Source: Tanypteryx hageni (Eukaryota > Arthropoda > Insecta > Odonata > Petaluridae). Taken from it: 64,000 nt of DNA. Below are positions 12,414 to 22,176 of this stretch, piece by piece. The stretch covers positions 11,873,108-11,937,107 of the forward strand of contig CM054114.1 of NCBI GenBank assembly GCA_028673005.1. The letters run 5' to 3'. Each line of letters begins with the position of its first letter. Position 1 is the first letter of the stretch. Made by a program: the position numbers and the translations under genes. Below the pieces are notes generated by a model. That model made no database searches. It saw only the letters and a list, made by a program, of their open reading frames with translations, and was not told the origin of the DNA.

Positions 12414-13735
12414 GCCTACAGAACTTCAAATCCTTCCCGAAAAATGTCAACGCTTTTAAAAATAAGACGAAGAGTCTAGTTTCAGAAGTTAATTTCGCTG
12501 TATGATAAATACGACGAAGAAGGAAGAAGTAGAGGACCGCTTGGTATGGTGAGGTGCTGTTGGACCTCGAGAGCTCCATGGCAACTATGATTCCGTGAAG
12601 GTCTACCCTGAGCCTTGAATACTCTGACCTCCATCTGTGGAGCCTTTTCTCCTTTCTTGCCTTTTTATAAATTCGCTTTTGTACTGCCAACAGGTTCATA
12701 GCCTTAATTGTAACATATTGGAAACAATAACAATAAATGTAGCTTCCAAAAAGGTAGTTACTAGGGACCGTTATATAAAACAATGAACCAGTTTCTTCTG
12801 GTGATCCCCGGCAACCCTCTTGAGGGAGCAGCTGCTCGTAAACTGACTTATTTTGTTGTGAGATTTTTTCAAAATGGAAGAAATCGATTTTTACGAGCGT
12901 ATTTTTTCTGTTTTTCTTTATTTTGATTCATTCAAACTGTTGTGTGGCAGAAAAATGCGGTTGCTTCAAGTAAGAGATGCCTCTAAAAGAAAAATACTTT
13001 TTTGTCGCTTTTTTGGTCGGTGTGAATGTTCCAAAGCGGTCTCATCAGCCGTGGCGTTATCTGTTCTCGCTCGTTTGTCAAAGCGTAATTCTGCCTTCGA
13101 GCCGCGCGCGCGCGCGGAACTTGTCTTCAAATTGCAAAAAAGTTGTCTGTCAACATCGTCACACGAGTCGGAAGGAAATTCGCCATCACATTTTGTTAGA
13201 AAAAGAGAAGTAGTAGCGAAGAGATAAAATATTATGGATTCATTTTTGTTAGATGGCTCCTTTTTCCTGACGCGTTTACTGGGGTGAAATCCTGGAATTT
13301 CCTCGTAAAAAATATGATTTTACGCCAGGCTGCATTTTGTAGTCCAGTTTTTCAATTCAGCGCGGAAACTGGGAGAAGAAGGTTATCGTATTCTTCAATG
13401 GTTTGAAGCGGTGAGTGAGTGAGCGGACAACTGTTTATAACGGGCGCCATTTTCACCTACTCGGCAAAAATTTTACGAGTCATAAATTGCGGAAGATATG
13501 CCTTAGGAGTAAACATCTTAAGACTTAAAAAGAATTCTTTTTTATTTTATCGAAGTAAGTGTCGCCATTTTTTGTCATTCCTTAAGCACAATCGTGCGAC
13601 TAAATGGTCGTTTTGAGAGTCGATTTAGATTATATCCATTGCTTTGATGCAACTCTGTTGTGATGCATATGATTCGGATACAAGTAAAGTCTAAATCTCG
13701 GCTCATTCCTTGGCTCTCCTCTACGTCAACTAGTG

Positions 13736-13900
13736 TACTGTCAATTCGTCGCGGTCAATTCGTCACGCGTCATTTCGTCGCAGGACATTCGTCTCAAGAC
13801 ATTCGTCGCATTGCAACTTCATTGGAAGACAGATTCGTCGTATGGCAAAGTAGTCGCAAGACAAATTCATCCCAAATTCAGAAATCGTTGAGGAAATAGG
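13736..13900. repeat. Degenerate TTCGTCGCA tandem repeat
   Basis: About nine diverged units of 13-17 bp, each built on (A)TTCGTCGCA with a short GACA/GTCA linker, lie just upstream of the TIR element at 13990. No coding potential; class unknown. Confidence 0.6.
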
Positions 13901-14051
13901 AAATATTTTTGTTATTTTCAGAGGTCGTCTTTGTGTATTAAAATTGCCGATGTATGGCCGAGGGTGAATATTTTTCCAAATAATCCATTGTGGCCACCAC
14001 ATGACTTTCTCCATACTTGTAATATTTCTAAAAATTCCAAATAGGTTACAT

Positions 14052-14624
14052 CATCATCATAGGTAGTCTGTCCGTAGACAGGTCCGTGATTATTCTTGGT
14101 TAAACCTGGTTCTCCATATATTCCTATTTTCCGCTGTCCTCTTTATTTCTTGATAACTCTCTTTCCCTTTCAAATCGTCTATCAGCTGAAACCTTTTCCT
14201 ACCTCTTTCCCTTTTCCCATCTAGTTTTCCTTCTAACACGTCTTTAATCATACTCTCTCTCCTCAGGTAATGTCCAACCCAGTTAGCCTTCCTCTTTCTG
14301 ATAGTCTGTATAATCATTCGCTTCTCTCCTATTCTTCGTAGCACTTCATCGTTTTTCATCCTATCTGTCCATTTTATCTTCAGCATTCTCCTCCAAGTCC
14401 ACATTTCAAAGCTTTCCAAGTATTTGATGTCATTTTTCCTTAGCGTCCATGTTTCTGCCCCATACAATGCTATACTCCATACGTAGCATTTTATCAACTT
14501 CTTGCGGATATCTTCCCTTATATTCCCTGTAAGTAGTTGTTTCTTTCTCCTGAAAGCCGCTTTTGCTTTTCTTATTCTAGTTCTGATCTCATCCGTACAT
14601 TTTGCCTCTCGTGTTATGATACTT
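14052..14624 (-). mobile_element. 5'-truncated non-LTR retrotransposon insertion
   Basis: An 8-bp direct duplication GGTTACAT (14044-14051 and 14625-14632) flanks it. Copies B and C of the host repeat have a single GGTTACAT at that point, so the insertion is proven by comparison. On the minus strand the element ends with a short ATGATGATGATG microsatellite tail, as in LINEs of this type. The 5' part is missing. Confidence 0.85.
14090..14620 (-). pseudogene. C-terminal fragment of LINE endonuclease/reverse transcriptase
   Basis: An open frame without its own true start runs the length of the insertion. The peptide carries EIRTRIRKAKAAF, LYGAETWTLRK, WRRMLKIKWTDR, EVLRRIGEKR and NWVGHYLRR, the usual C-terminal sequence of insect endonuclease-reverse transcriptase polyproteins. 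Only about 175 residues remain; the polymerase palm and the endonuclease are absent, so it is non-autonomous. Exact LINE clade cannot be settled by eye. A methionine inside it (14497) is not a biological start. Confidence 0.85.
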
Positions 14625-15407
14625 GGTTACATAATAATAAATAATTTAAGAAACTGCAAGAAAATTTTAGACTTTACAAAGAACAGAAATAAACTCATAG
14701 ACTTTACAAAGAACAGAAATAAACTCAAACCCTAGCCTTCTGATAGTGGATATAGCCAAACAGCTCCAACAATTTAGAAAAGAAAAAGGAGCGTTACTAA
14801 GACGTAACTAAGCGTCAATTGTTAACAATAGTCGTCGGTAGGTGACGTGGTGGTGGCAGCTAAAAATATAAGATATCTCTTAAACAATGCATTATATGGG
14901 AAAATGTTTCAAACAAAGGTTGTAGAAAATTACATTTCCTACGACTTTTATACCAATATATTTTTACATTTATCAAATATAAAGCAAATATTCCAAAATA
15001 ACGGATAAGTGACAAGAGTAAACACCCACTTCCGGTTGACCGATATTTACCAAAAGTAATCAGTTCTTCTGAATTTTATAAAAATATTAAATATAAAATT
15101 TCGCGTTGACTTGATTTATAGTTTTTAGTTAGAGCACCCACAAAAACATCTATCACGTACACACACACACACACACACAGACATCATCGAGAAAATGGTC
15201 AAAACGTGTTCAGGGGACCTCAAAAGGTGTATTTCCGTTGAAATCTCCAAGTCGATTTTTTCATGAAGAAAGTAAAAAATGCCGCGCTACGAATTGTCAT
15301 AGAACCACGTCAACTGGATGAGAACGAACACAAGAGTTAATACACGAGTCCATATGAGACGATGCCACATGTCAAAGGTAGAGGAATTTTGATACGGTAC
15401 ATATACG

Positions 15408-15891
15408 CAGAGTCGTCTGAAAGGGGGGGGGGGGGCTGGGTGGGCAGTCGCCCAGGGCCCCGCATCTATGAGGGCCCCGCATCTATGAGGAGCTATAGTA
15501 GAAATTGTCTCCGAGAAAATGTCTCGAGAAGAGGAGATAGGTGCTCGTTTACTCGTATACTGTTTATATATACTCGTATACTTTTCTCATTAATTTCCAA
15601 GTTGATAAGATTGAAAAATCTATATTTATCCACAGATTTGCGCATATTAAAGCTAGAAAAATAAACATTTAAAATTGTAATGTACTGATTATTGTTCTTT
15701 TAATCTGTGCAAACCTTAACAATTAATGGTTTTAAAAATATATTTCACCTACTGTATTTTAGGAGAAAAACTAACATAAACTTGAAAACAATAATAAAAT
15801 TGTAATTAAATGAGAAATTTGATTTGTATAAATAGGGGGCCCCGCGGCAACACTCTCGCCCGGGGCCCCGCGGGTCTTAGAGACGGCTCTG
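15408..15891. mobile_element. hAT-type element, 484 bp, perfect 8-bp TSD
   Basis: Ends CAGAGTCGTCT and AGACGGCTCTG are inverted. Direct flanks CATATACG (15400-15407 and 15892-15899) match 8 of 8. Near the left end a G run and GGGCCCCGCATCTATGA in tandem; near the right end GCCCGGGGCCCCGCGGG. The perfect duplication suggests a fairly recent insertion. No transposase. Confidence 0.9.
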
Positions 15892-16963
15892 CATATACGT
15901 ATTTTTGGATTTGTTTAATTCAATTTCTGACGATTAGTTTTCGAATTACAACTTTTTTCGAAAATTCTTGATGTATATTCTTAAAATTCGCGTAGCCAAT
16001 AATTAAATTTGCGTATTGTGTTGGGAGGAAGTGCATATAAATTTTTTTGCTTTATGCTTTAATGGCATTTTTTCCTATTTTATTTAATTGCTTTCCGTCC
16101 TTTTCTATAATTTTTAAGCTGTCCAAGTTGAAGCTTCTGTATCTTATCTGTATCTTAATTTGGTTATAAGAAAACCATAAGATGCGGATGTTTTCAAAGG
16201 ATTTTCACCGAGTGCTATAAATATACACTATTCGATGACGCGCGAGATGTCTATTCTAATTCATTTGGCAGATGAGTTGTATGAATTAAATACTAAGCTA
16301 TAAATAGATATTGTGTACAACGGAATCTACAGTTCGATTGAATGTAATCACGGCTAGTCAAGCATACGTAGTTTGATACAAGTTGTCTAAAAAGAGTTTG
16401 AAGTTTACGTAACAAAACAAATTTGTGGCTCATTATCAGCATTTAATGATTCTTAAAAAGTAAATGTCAATTAAATCTTTCTTGGTATTATTATACTTTG
16501 ATGAATTTCTATGTTGATATTACAATTTGCAAGACAATTAATCGTAACACAAAAATACGATTGAAACCAAAATAAAAATCTTATTTGTTGCTATGTCAAC
16601 AAAAGAACGACGAAATTTTGTACAGCAATTTAAAAAACCGAATTACATTGAATATTTCTCAAATAAAAGTATTGGGCTCGCAAATGGGGCAACAATGGGA
16701 GTCGCCATCTTAGTTGAATTTTATTATAGTTGAAAGCGCGACAAATATCCCGCACTCGTTCGAGTTATTGTCAAATTTAGAAGAAAAAGTTTCCTGTAAT
16801 TATCATGTATTTTGTAAGATCCATTAAACGTTTTCAATGAACCGTGAATTTATATCCTTTGCTATTGTGAATTTAGCCTTAGCTGACAATAAGGCCTACC
16901 TCGTGAACTCTTTAAATTTCAACTTAGTACTCGGAATTTTTGACGGGAAATTACACCATTAAT

Positions 16964-17683
16964 CAGAGACGTTGCTAGAGGGGAGCAGGGAGGGGGGGCT
17001 GGGAGTAGAATCGCTCATAGCACCTCACCTAGGGGAAGCTCGCGCCTATGGGGCTCCGCTCTTGAAGTTAGCTTACTAACTACTCGAAGGCAGAAAGACG
17101 CTACGTAGGTGGAACGTGAAATTTTTCCTAGATGTTTGTTATAAGCAAGATTTCATTTTTAGGCGGAACGCCTTAAGGACACGTCTCGTCCGTCCATCCG
17201 TCCGTCTGTCGTAACTTTCATCTCCTAAACCGCTGGACGCATTTTATTTAAATTATGTAGGAGTGATCCTTATTAAAATTTATCGCCCAAATGTGATTTT
17301 GAACTGAATCCGTCAATTAGAACTTCCACTTTATATAAATCATTTTATTACACTTATACTCGTTAACTGGCATCCGTAAAGCAACAATTAAATACCATGT
17401 TTTTCTCTCCCTATCTCTCATATGATCTGTAAGGCATAGATTAAAAAAGTTATTCGGATAGAGGACATCATTTGCCACAAGAAAGTCCACGGGACCACAT
17501 AATTACGACTTGTAGTTTCGGAGATAAAAATTCGAGAATCGCCCAGTCTTTCGATATTGTTTTATACGTATTTTCCATAAAGTACTCCTTTGAAATCTTT
17601 GTGCATTCCATTTATGGAGTATACTTTTCCATCTTGGTCTGTTTGAGGTGTAGTCGGCCCCGCGGATCCTAGAGACGACCCTG
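16964..17683. mobile_element. hAT-type element related to 15408-15891, older
   Basis: Ends CAGAGACGTTG and AGACGACCCTG belong to the same terminal family as 15408-15891. Flanks CCATTAAT (16956-16963) and CCAGTAAA (17684-17691) match in 6 of 8. The interior contains a GTCCGTCC repeat copy (17180-17640), either captured or inserted. It lies only about 150 bp upstream of the dsx exon. Confidence 0.65.
17180..17640. repeat. GTCCGTCC dispersed repeat, copy 4
   Basis: GTCCGTCCATCCGTCCGTCTG and CTGGACGCATTTTATTTAAA near the left, and CATTTATGGAGTATACTTTTCC at the right, match the two ends of 4600-4935. Confidence 0.5.
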
Positions 17684-17832
17684 CCAGTAAATGAAATAAT
17701 AATTATAACACCTACTATTCATCAGCCTCGGATATTGGGTGTGTCATAGAACAAATGCATTCCAGTAAAATACGTCCTTAGCTTTCTATTTTTTCTAAAT
17801 GCACTGATTATTATTTTTGTTTTCCCTTCCAG

Positions 17833-17976
17833 GCGATAATATGGATTTCATCAAAGACGCCATCGTGGCCCTCCTCCAAATGTTCCGCTTGCCAGTGGAC
17901 ACCCTTCCCCTCATATATGCGGTGCTTAAAGGAACCAGGTGTGACGTCAAGGAGGCGTCCAATCAAATACAAGAGG
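17833..17976 (+). CDS. dsx: dsx exon: oligomerisation (dimerisation) domain, common part
   Basis: The exon follows a strong acceptor (TTTTGTTTTCCCTTCCAG) and enters in phase 1. The peptide contains DFIKDAIVALLQMFRLPVD, TLPLIYAVLKG and CDVKEASNQIQEG. This matches the C-terminal DSX dimerisation domain of insects, whose family pattern is LL..F..P....PL.Y..LK....D..EAS..I.EG. That domain is a UBA-like helical fold that pairs two DSX chains so that their DM domains bind DNA. The common part ends at GAGG|GTGGGT, 48 codons, phase 1 out. DSX is the terminal switch of insect somatic sex determination. The domain match is strong; the start in the Gly codon shared with 5119-5238 is inferred from phase. 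Confidence 0.9.
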
Positions 17977-17982
17977 GTGGGT
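17974..17982 (+). promoter_or_regulatory. dsx: Alternative 5' splice site at the sex-specific fork
   Basis: AGG|GTGGGT departs from CAG|GTAAGT at -2 and +4, so it is a weak to moderate donor. Only a cut after 17976 keeps the frame into 55960: GAG + G|CT gives Glu-Ala. A cut at the next GT (17981) would put the 55960 exon in a frame that stops after about 20 codons. Weakness is expected of a regulated site. No regulator binding site is identified. Confidence 0.7.
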
Positions 17983-18017
17983 ACAGAGAATTGATCGCTC
18001 CCCTAATGGGGACGTGA
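17977..18017 (+). CDS. dsx: dsx female-type C-terminal tail by read-through
   Basis: If the donor at 17977 is not used, the frame continues from Glu into GGYRELIAPLMGT and stops at TGA 18015-18017. Gly-x-Tyr directly after the I.E motif is also how the Drosophila female-specific segment begins, so this is the likely female-type end. At 13 residues it is much shorter than the fly tail of about 30. It is contiguous with the common exon rather than carried on its own exon. The female assignment is inference from homology and needs transcripts from both sexes. Confidence 0.75.
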
Positions 18018-21000
18018 ATTGTGATCAGTCATTCTCCGCGGCGATTCGAAAGAAGCCTTTAATACTGATGGCTAGTTCGTGATAAATTTGGACTCTAGGA
18101 TGTCCACAAATGATGTGATGAATTATTAAAAGTTGAGCATGACCTCAGTTGTGATAAATTAATAATTTTAAAACGATCTGATTTGTGATGGATGCATGAG
18201 TTGATGATCCGAATTGCAATCGGAGACCGAAAAATGGTTCTTAAATGGGGCTTTTTGCGGCCGCCTATATGTAAAAAACACTTCGGATGTGCTCGAGACG
18301 CTTTTCGTGCTGACGGATGAGATGGGAGAAGAAGTTTCTCGGGCAGCCATGAAGGAAAGATAAAACTGCCCGCATTGGCGCGGCATTCAATACGATTTCT
18401 GGAGTGCAACGCGAGAGGTGTGATGCGGTTTTCACTAGGAATTCCGTTTTTTGCCTGCGAATGCGATGCCGAGGCAATCTCGTCCCTCGCGGACGTGGTC
18501 ACCCGTGGGAACCAACACGGAGAGATACAGGAAACGGCCATTTTTTATTCGATCATCGTGTTTAAAAAAAAGGGGGAAAAATGCAAAGTTGCACGATAAG
18601 TGATCACCCCAACAAGGTGGCGCACATCTGATGTAGTGATTCTGAATGATTTTTTGATGGCTGCATTCATTGCATGATGTCCTTAAATTGGCGCTGTTGT
18701 GTTAAGTAATGCGCCCTCTTTCAGTGTAATGATGATGTTCGAATAAATGTGCACCATGATTTGACAAAATAACGCAAGTTTAGTGACAAAATAGTCATTG
18801 GATGTTCCGCAAACCCTTGATGTTTTAAGCGGCCTAAAATTGCTCCTATTTAAAAAAAAACGATTTTTTAAACAATGGCTGTCATGATTCGATGGAATGG
18901 GATTACGGTGCATTTTATATAAGAATTTTATACGATATGAAAGTGAAAATAAATTAATCATGAAATCAAACGAATTTTGACAATAATGTCAAGTTAAGTC
19001 ATTTACTAAATGATCATGTAATAAGGAAATAATATCAAGAGGATATTCTTCTCTATTTCAACTTGTTCCAGAATGTTAAAAAGTTTCAAAAATTACTTGG
19101 GACAGAAATGAAATCATCCGACTCACAGTGCAGTGGAATATCTTCCGAATTTTCCATTACTTACAAATATATGTGCCATTTATGTGTGACTATGGATCGC
19201 AAGTCGAGGAGGCAGATTGTGTTATGTTTCTATCATGATAAATGTGTCACTTGGAAACCTCTTAAGTTAAAAAATGGAGGTGAGGAATGTTGTGTTGTTA
19301 CCATTATTAAGTGGCGCGGTGAGATTCGGAATATGGATATCTCTGATAAATAAATTGTGGAATAAATACACGAAATCAGTGGCATCCAGAGAAACAACCG
19401 AAGGAAAGCCTTTACTTGAAAAAAGAGCATCACAGGGTGAAATCAAAATGTGCTATCTTGCTGCAAGCAATCTTTTAAATGCTTTTAAGCTCATAAACAT
19501 TTTCAAGTCCCGAGTCAGTGGTACCTAATTCACACAATGCTTTGAAGTAGGAATTCAGCTGGGAATTTTATTTCATTTCAAAAAGTAGCAGCTGCAGTTC
19601 TGAAGGATGAATAATACTAATAAATTACTAACTCGTTCAGTTTTTTAAAAATGCGACGGAGTGGATGCGTGCCACGGGGTTGATAATCCCCTGTGTACTT
19701 TAAAGTTGATGCGGAAATATAAAATGAATAACAGATTGTTTTGTGCAATGTGCTTCGATAAAAAGAATATTACTATAAAGCCCTGGTGAAGTTGTGATTA
19801 GAATGATGATATTTGGAAATACCTACTTTCAATATTTTGAATTTTAATTCCACCGCTCAATGCCTCCAAAGGTGTTCTCAAAACTAATTTTCATGTTCCA
19901 TCATTTTTCATGTGGATGTTGGTAATTCTGGTGGCATTGCTTTCTGAGTAAGGTGTCAAAAAGGTATTGCGGTGAACGAATGTTACTTCTTTATGGAAAT
20001 GTGGAAATGTGTGCTGTCTTCACGAACTTGGAATTAGACAAAAGAAAATAATGTGATTGTTTTGAATTCATAATGCTTCTAATGTGAAATTCAGATGGTG
20101 AAATTTTTAGTGTCTGTGTTATAGAAAAAATAGTAAATATTCATTCAGAGTTCAATACATGCTACCTGCTTTGAGTGAATTATATTGCTTGAATGTACAT
20201 ATCACATTAAGTGAAGATATAAAATATGCAGGATACCTTATGACGGTTCATATGTAAATTAGCAAAGTTGTTTAAGGATTACTCAGTGGTTTCTTACAGT
20301 GAGTGATATATTTTTTGAAAACTCAATGGAAATGTGGAAGTGAATATGATCAAATTTTCAGTTAAGTGCCTTTCAGATTTAAAAATTTAAAATGTAAAAT
20401 ATGGAATGGTTCTGCATTATTAAATTGTCCTCTGACCATGAATAAGAAAATAAAAGATGTGATGTGAATAAAAGTGTTTATAAAGGAATCGAAATTTTTT
20501 TGGGGTGCAGTTTTGTTATATAAATACGCAATGAATTGATGCTTGACGAAGTGTGGAGTCATGCTGGATGAAACTGCTACTTTAGTCTTGTGTTAAAAAA
20601 AATGAACAGTAGTTTGAAGTGAAAGTTTGCATCATGCAGCAATCGTTGAAACACGTGGCCTTGGGTGAAACGTTTCCCCAGTTAACGGGGCATACAGAAA
20701 TAAATATCGCTTGATTTTTTTTTAAGTGGCGGAAGAAATCATCGGTTGAACTTTGAGAATCGTGCTACGGAAATTTCTTATCATGAATAATACTGATTTG
20801 TGGCATTGCGTGTTGTGGCCGTTGTTTGTATTCACGGCTTCTTTATATTTTGCGCCAAAGCCAATATTAGTGAAAAGTTGGAAAATTGGAAATGAAGTTC
20901 AAGTTTGGACTACGAAACAAATATTAATGAGTGAAAAGTAATCGACGTTGTGTGTGTTTGCTAATCTTTAACGGAAATACGAACTTGAATCAATCGCTTC

Positions 21001-21890
21001 GACGATTTTCACGATCCATTTTGTCAGCAGTCAAAATCATTTTCATGGAAACGTTGAAGTGCCTCGATGGATTGCAAATTCGCAAATGCAAGTGCTTGAG
21101 TGGGTTGAGTCTTTCTCTTCAAAGTTTTGACGTGATAAATTGTGCCGCAGTACACTGATGCCATTCTCGTAATCGAGATTCATTGAAATAAAGACGGCAC
21201 TCGAAGAAAGTGAACGCATGTAAGCATCGCGTGGGAAATTTCGAGATCGTGCCTACGAAACGAGCGAGCATCAGTGCGTGCGGTGCATGCACCACGGTCT
21301 TCGTCGAAGGGCATAGGCAGTGCTGGAAGGGGGACGTCCGTGGCTGATTTCCAATTCCGCCCCTCTTGCGATCGGCTCGCCAAGTGGAATAATGCGTTGC
21401 CTGACGACGACACGTGTGCGAAAGCATTTATCGGATACATCTGAATTGAATGAAAAGTTGAAATTTATGCGAGTGAAATTAAGAAACAAGTGACAGTGGC
21501 ACGTTTCCCGTTAGAAAATATGGACAAAGTTAAATCGTTTAACTCACGAGGTGATCATTAATGAGAACAATGTAAACGTGCATTGATCAAATTGAATCCG
21601 TGGCCGCTATCGCCAGTTAATGGCTAGCAATTATTTTTTGCCATCACATATGAAATTCAAATTTCACAATTTTTTCCTTTTAGTATACGTTGACATTCTG
21701 AAATATGGATTTTTTGGTCGCTTCTCATTCAACGGCCAGTTTTTTGCTATAATAAAAATATGACCTGTGGTATTTATTGACCAAATCACTTGTTGATTTT
21801 GAAAGTATTCATGTGTGTTTAAATTATTTCTGTAGTGTGTTTTCTATAATGATGGTGCAATAGTCAAATCAATCCTGGGCAAAGTGCCAG
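18018..21890 (+). other. dsx: Candidate female-type dsx 3' UTR / long terminal exon
   Basis: 3.9 kb of sequence in which I see no transposon or satellite, in contrast to both flanks. It is visibly G/T-rich and C-poor on the + strand for most of its length. TGTGAT/GTGATG/TGATGA strings recur (18113, 18152, 18182, 18635, 18729, 19788, 20459), as does GGAAATGTGGAA (19996, 20329). AATAAA hexamers occur (18744, 18948, 19349, 20697, 21187) and could serve as polyadenylation signals. 21180-21440 is more GC-rich. No long frame is coding-like. It ends exactly at a consensus donor (21891), suggesting part of the UTR is spliced. Confidence 0.5.
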
Positions 21891-21896
21891 GTAAGT
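21888..21896 (+). promoter_or_regulatory. dsx: Consensus 5' splice site closing the long exon
   Basis: CAG|GTAAGTT is a full consensus donor at 21891. It falls where the repeat-free block ends and repeat-rich sequence begins shortly after (22177). If used together with the acceptor at 17832 it defines a 4058-nt exon. Its partner acceptor is not identified. Confidence 0.5.
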
Positions 21897-22176
21897 TGAT
21901 AAAATTTTTGTTTTTTATCAGTGCAATCGTTTTTCTCTTTGTAAATGTGTAGAAATTTTTAAACTCAATCAATTGAGTTCCTTTAAGTTTTCTGTTGAAA
22001 AATATGTGTATCTTCTGTGGCTGTGTTTAATTCTGTATTCATCGAGAGAAAATAATGAGGCTGACTCTCTCATTGATCGGCGTGGTGCATTCAAACGTCT
22101 GCAATGGATGGGAATCTATTTTACGGAATTGAACATTCGGAGGAGGTGATGTTGAAGGAGGAGGAGATAGTAAATC

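Larger units (their letters stand above)
13990..15275. mobile_element. TIR element family, copy A, split by a LINE insertion
   Basis: The left end is GTGGCC...TGACTTTCTCCATAC. The body carries CGTCAATTGTTAACAATAG, GTGGTGGTGGCAGC and ATCATCGAGAAAATGGTCAA blocks. The right end is a shortened GAAGAAAGTAAA. Copies B (22654-23349) and C (47304-47985) have the same order. In copy A, 14052-14624 is foreign, and a 36-bp piece around 14665-14725 is tandemly doubled (AGACTTTACAAAGAACAGAA twice). The ends resemble a cut-and-paste MITE; superfamily not recognised. Confidence 0.75.
5239..17832 (+). other. dsx: dsx intron, about 12.6 kb, TE-rich
   Basis: Bounded by GTAAGT at 5239 and a pyrimidine-rich acceptor TTTCCCTTCCAG at 17832. 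It holds a SINE tail (5340-5420), a large pyrimidine tract (7226-8028), a purine tract (9445-9670), four hAT-type elements (11583, 12156, 15408, 16964), a TIR element with a LINE fragment (13990-15275) and a TTCGTCGCA degenerate repeat (13736-13900). I see nothing in 5430-6280, 8040-9440, 9680-11570 or 12430-13730. Confidence 0.55.

Noticed and set aside
17981..17986. Second GT (GTACAG) as the donor of the dimerisation exon
   Set aside because: It would enter the 55960 exon in a frame that stops after about 20 codons and is a poorer donor match.
18018..21890. Search for the fly-type dsx repeat element (TCWWCRATCAACA)
   Set aside because: Only partial AATCAATC matches (20989, 21868, 21966) were seen; none matches the 13-nt element, so no Tra/Tra2 site is claimed.
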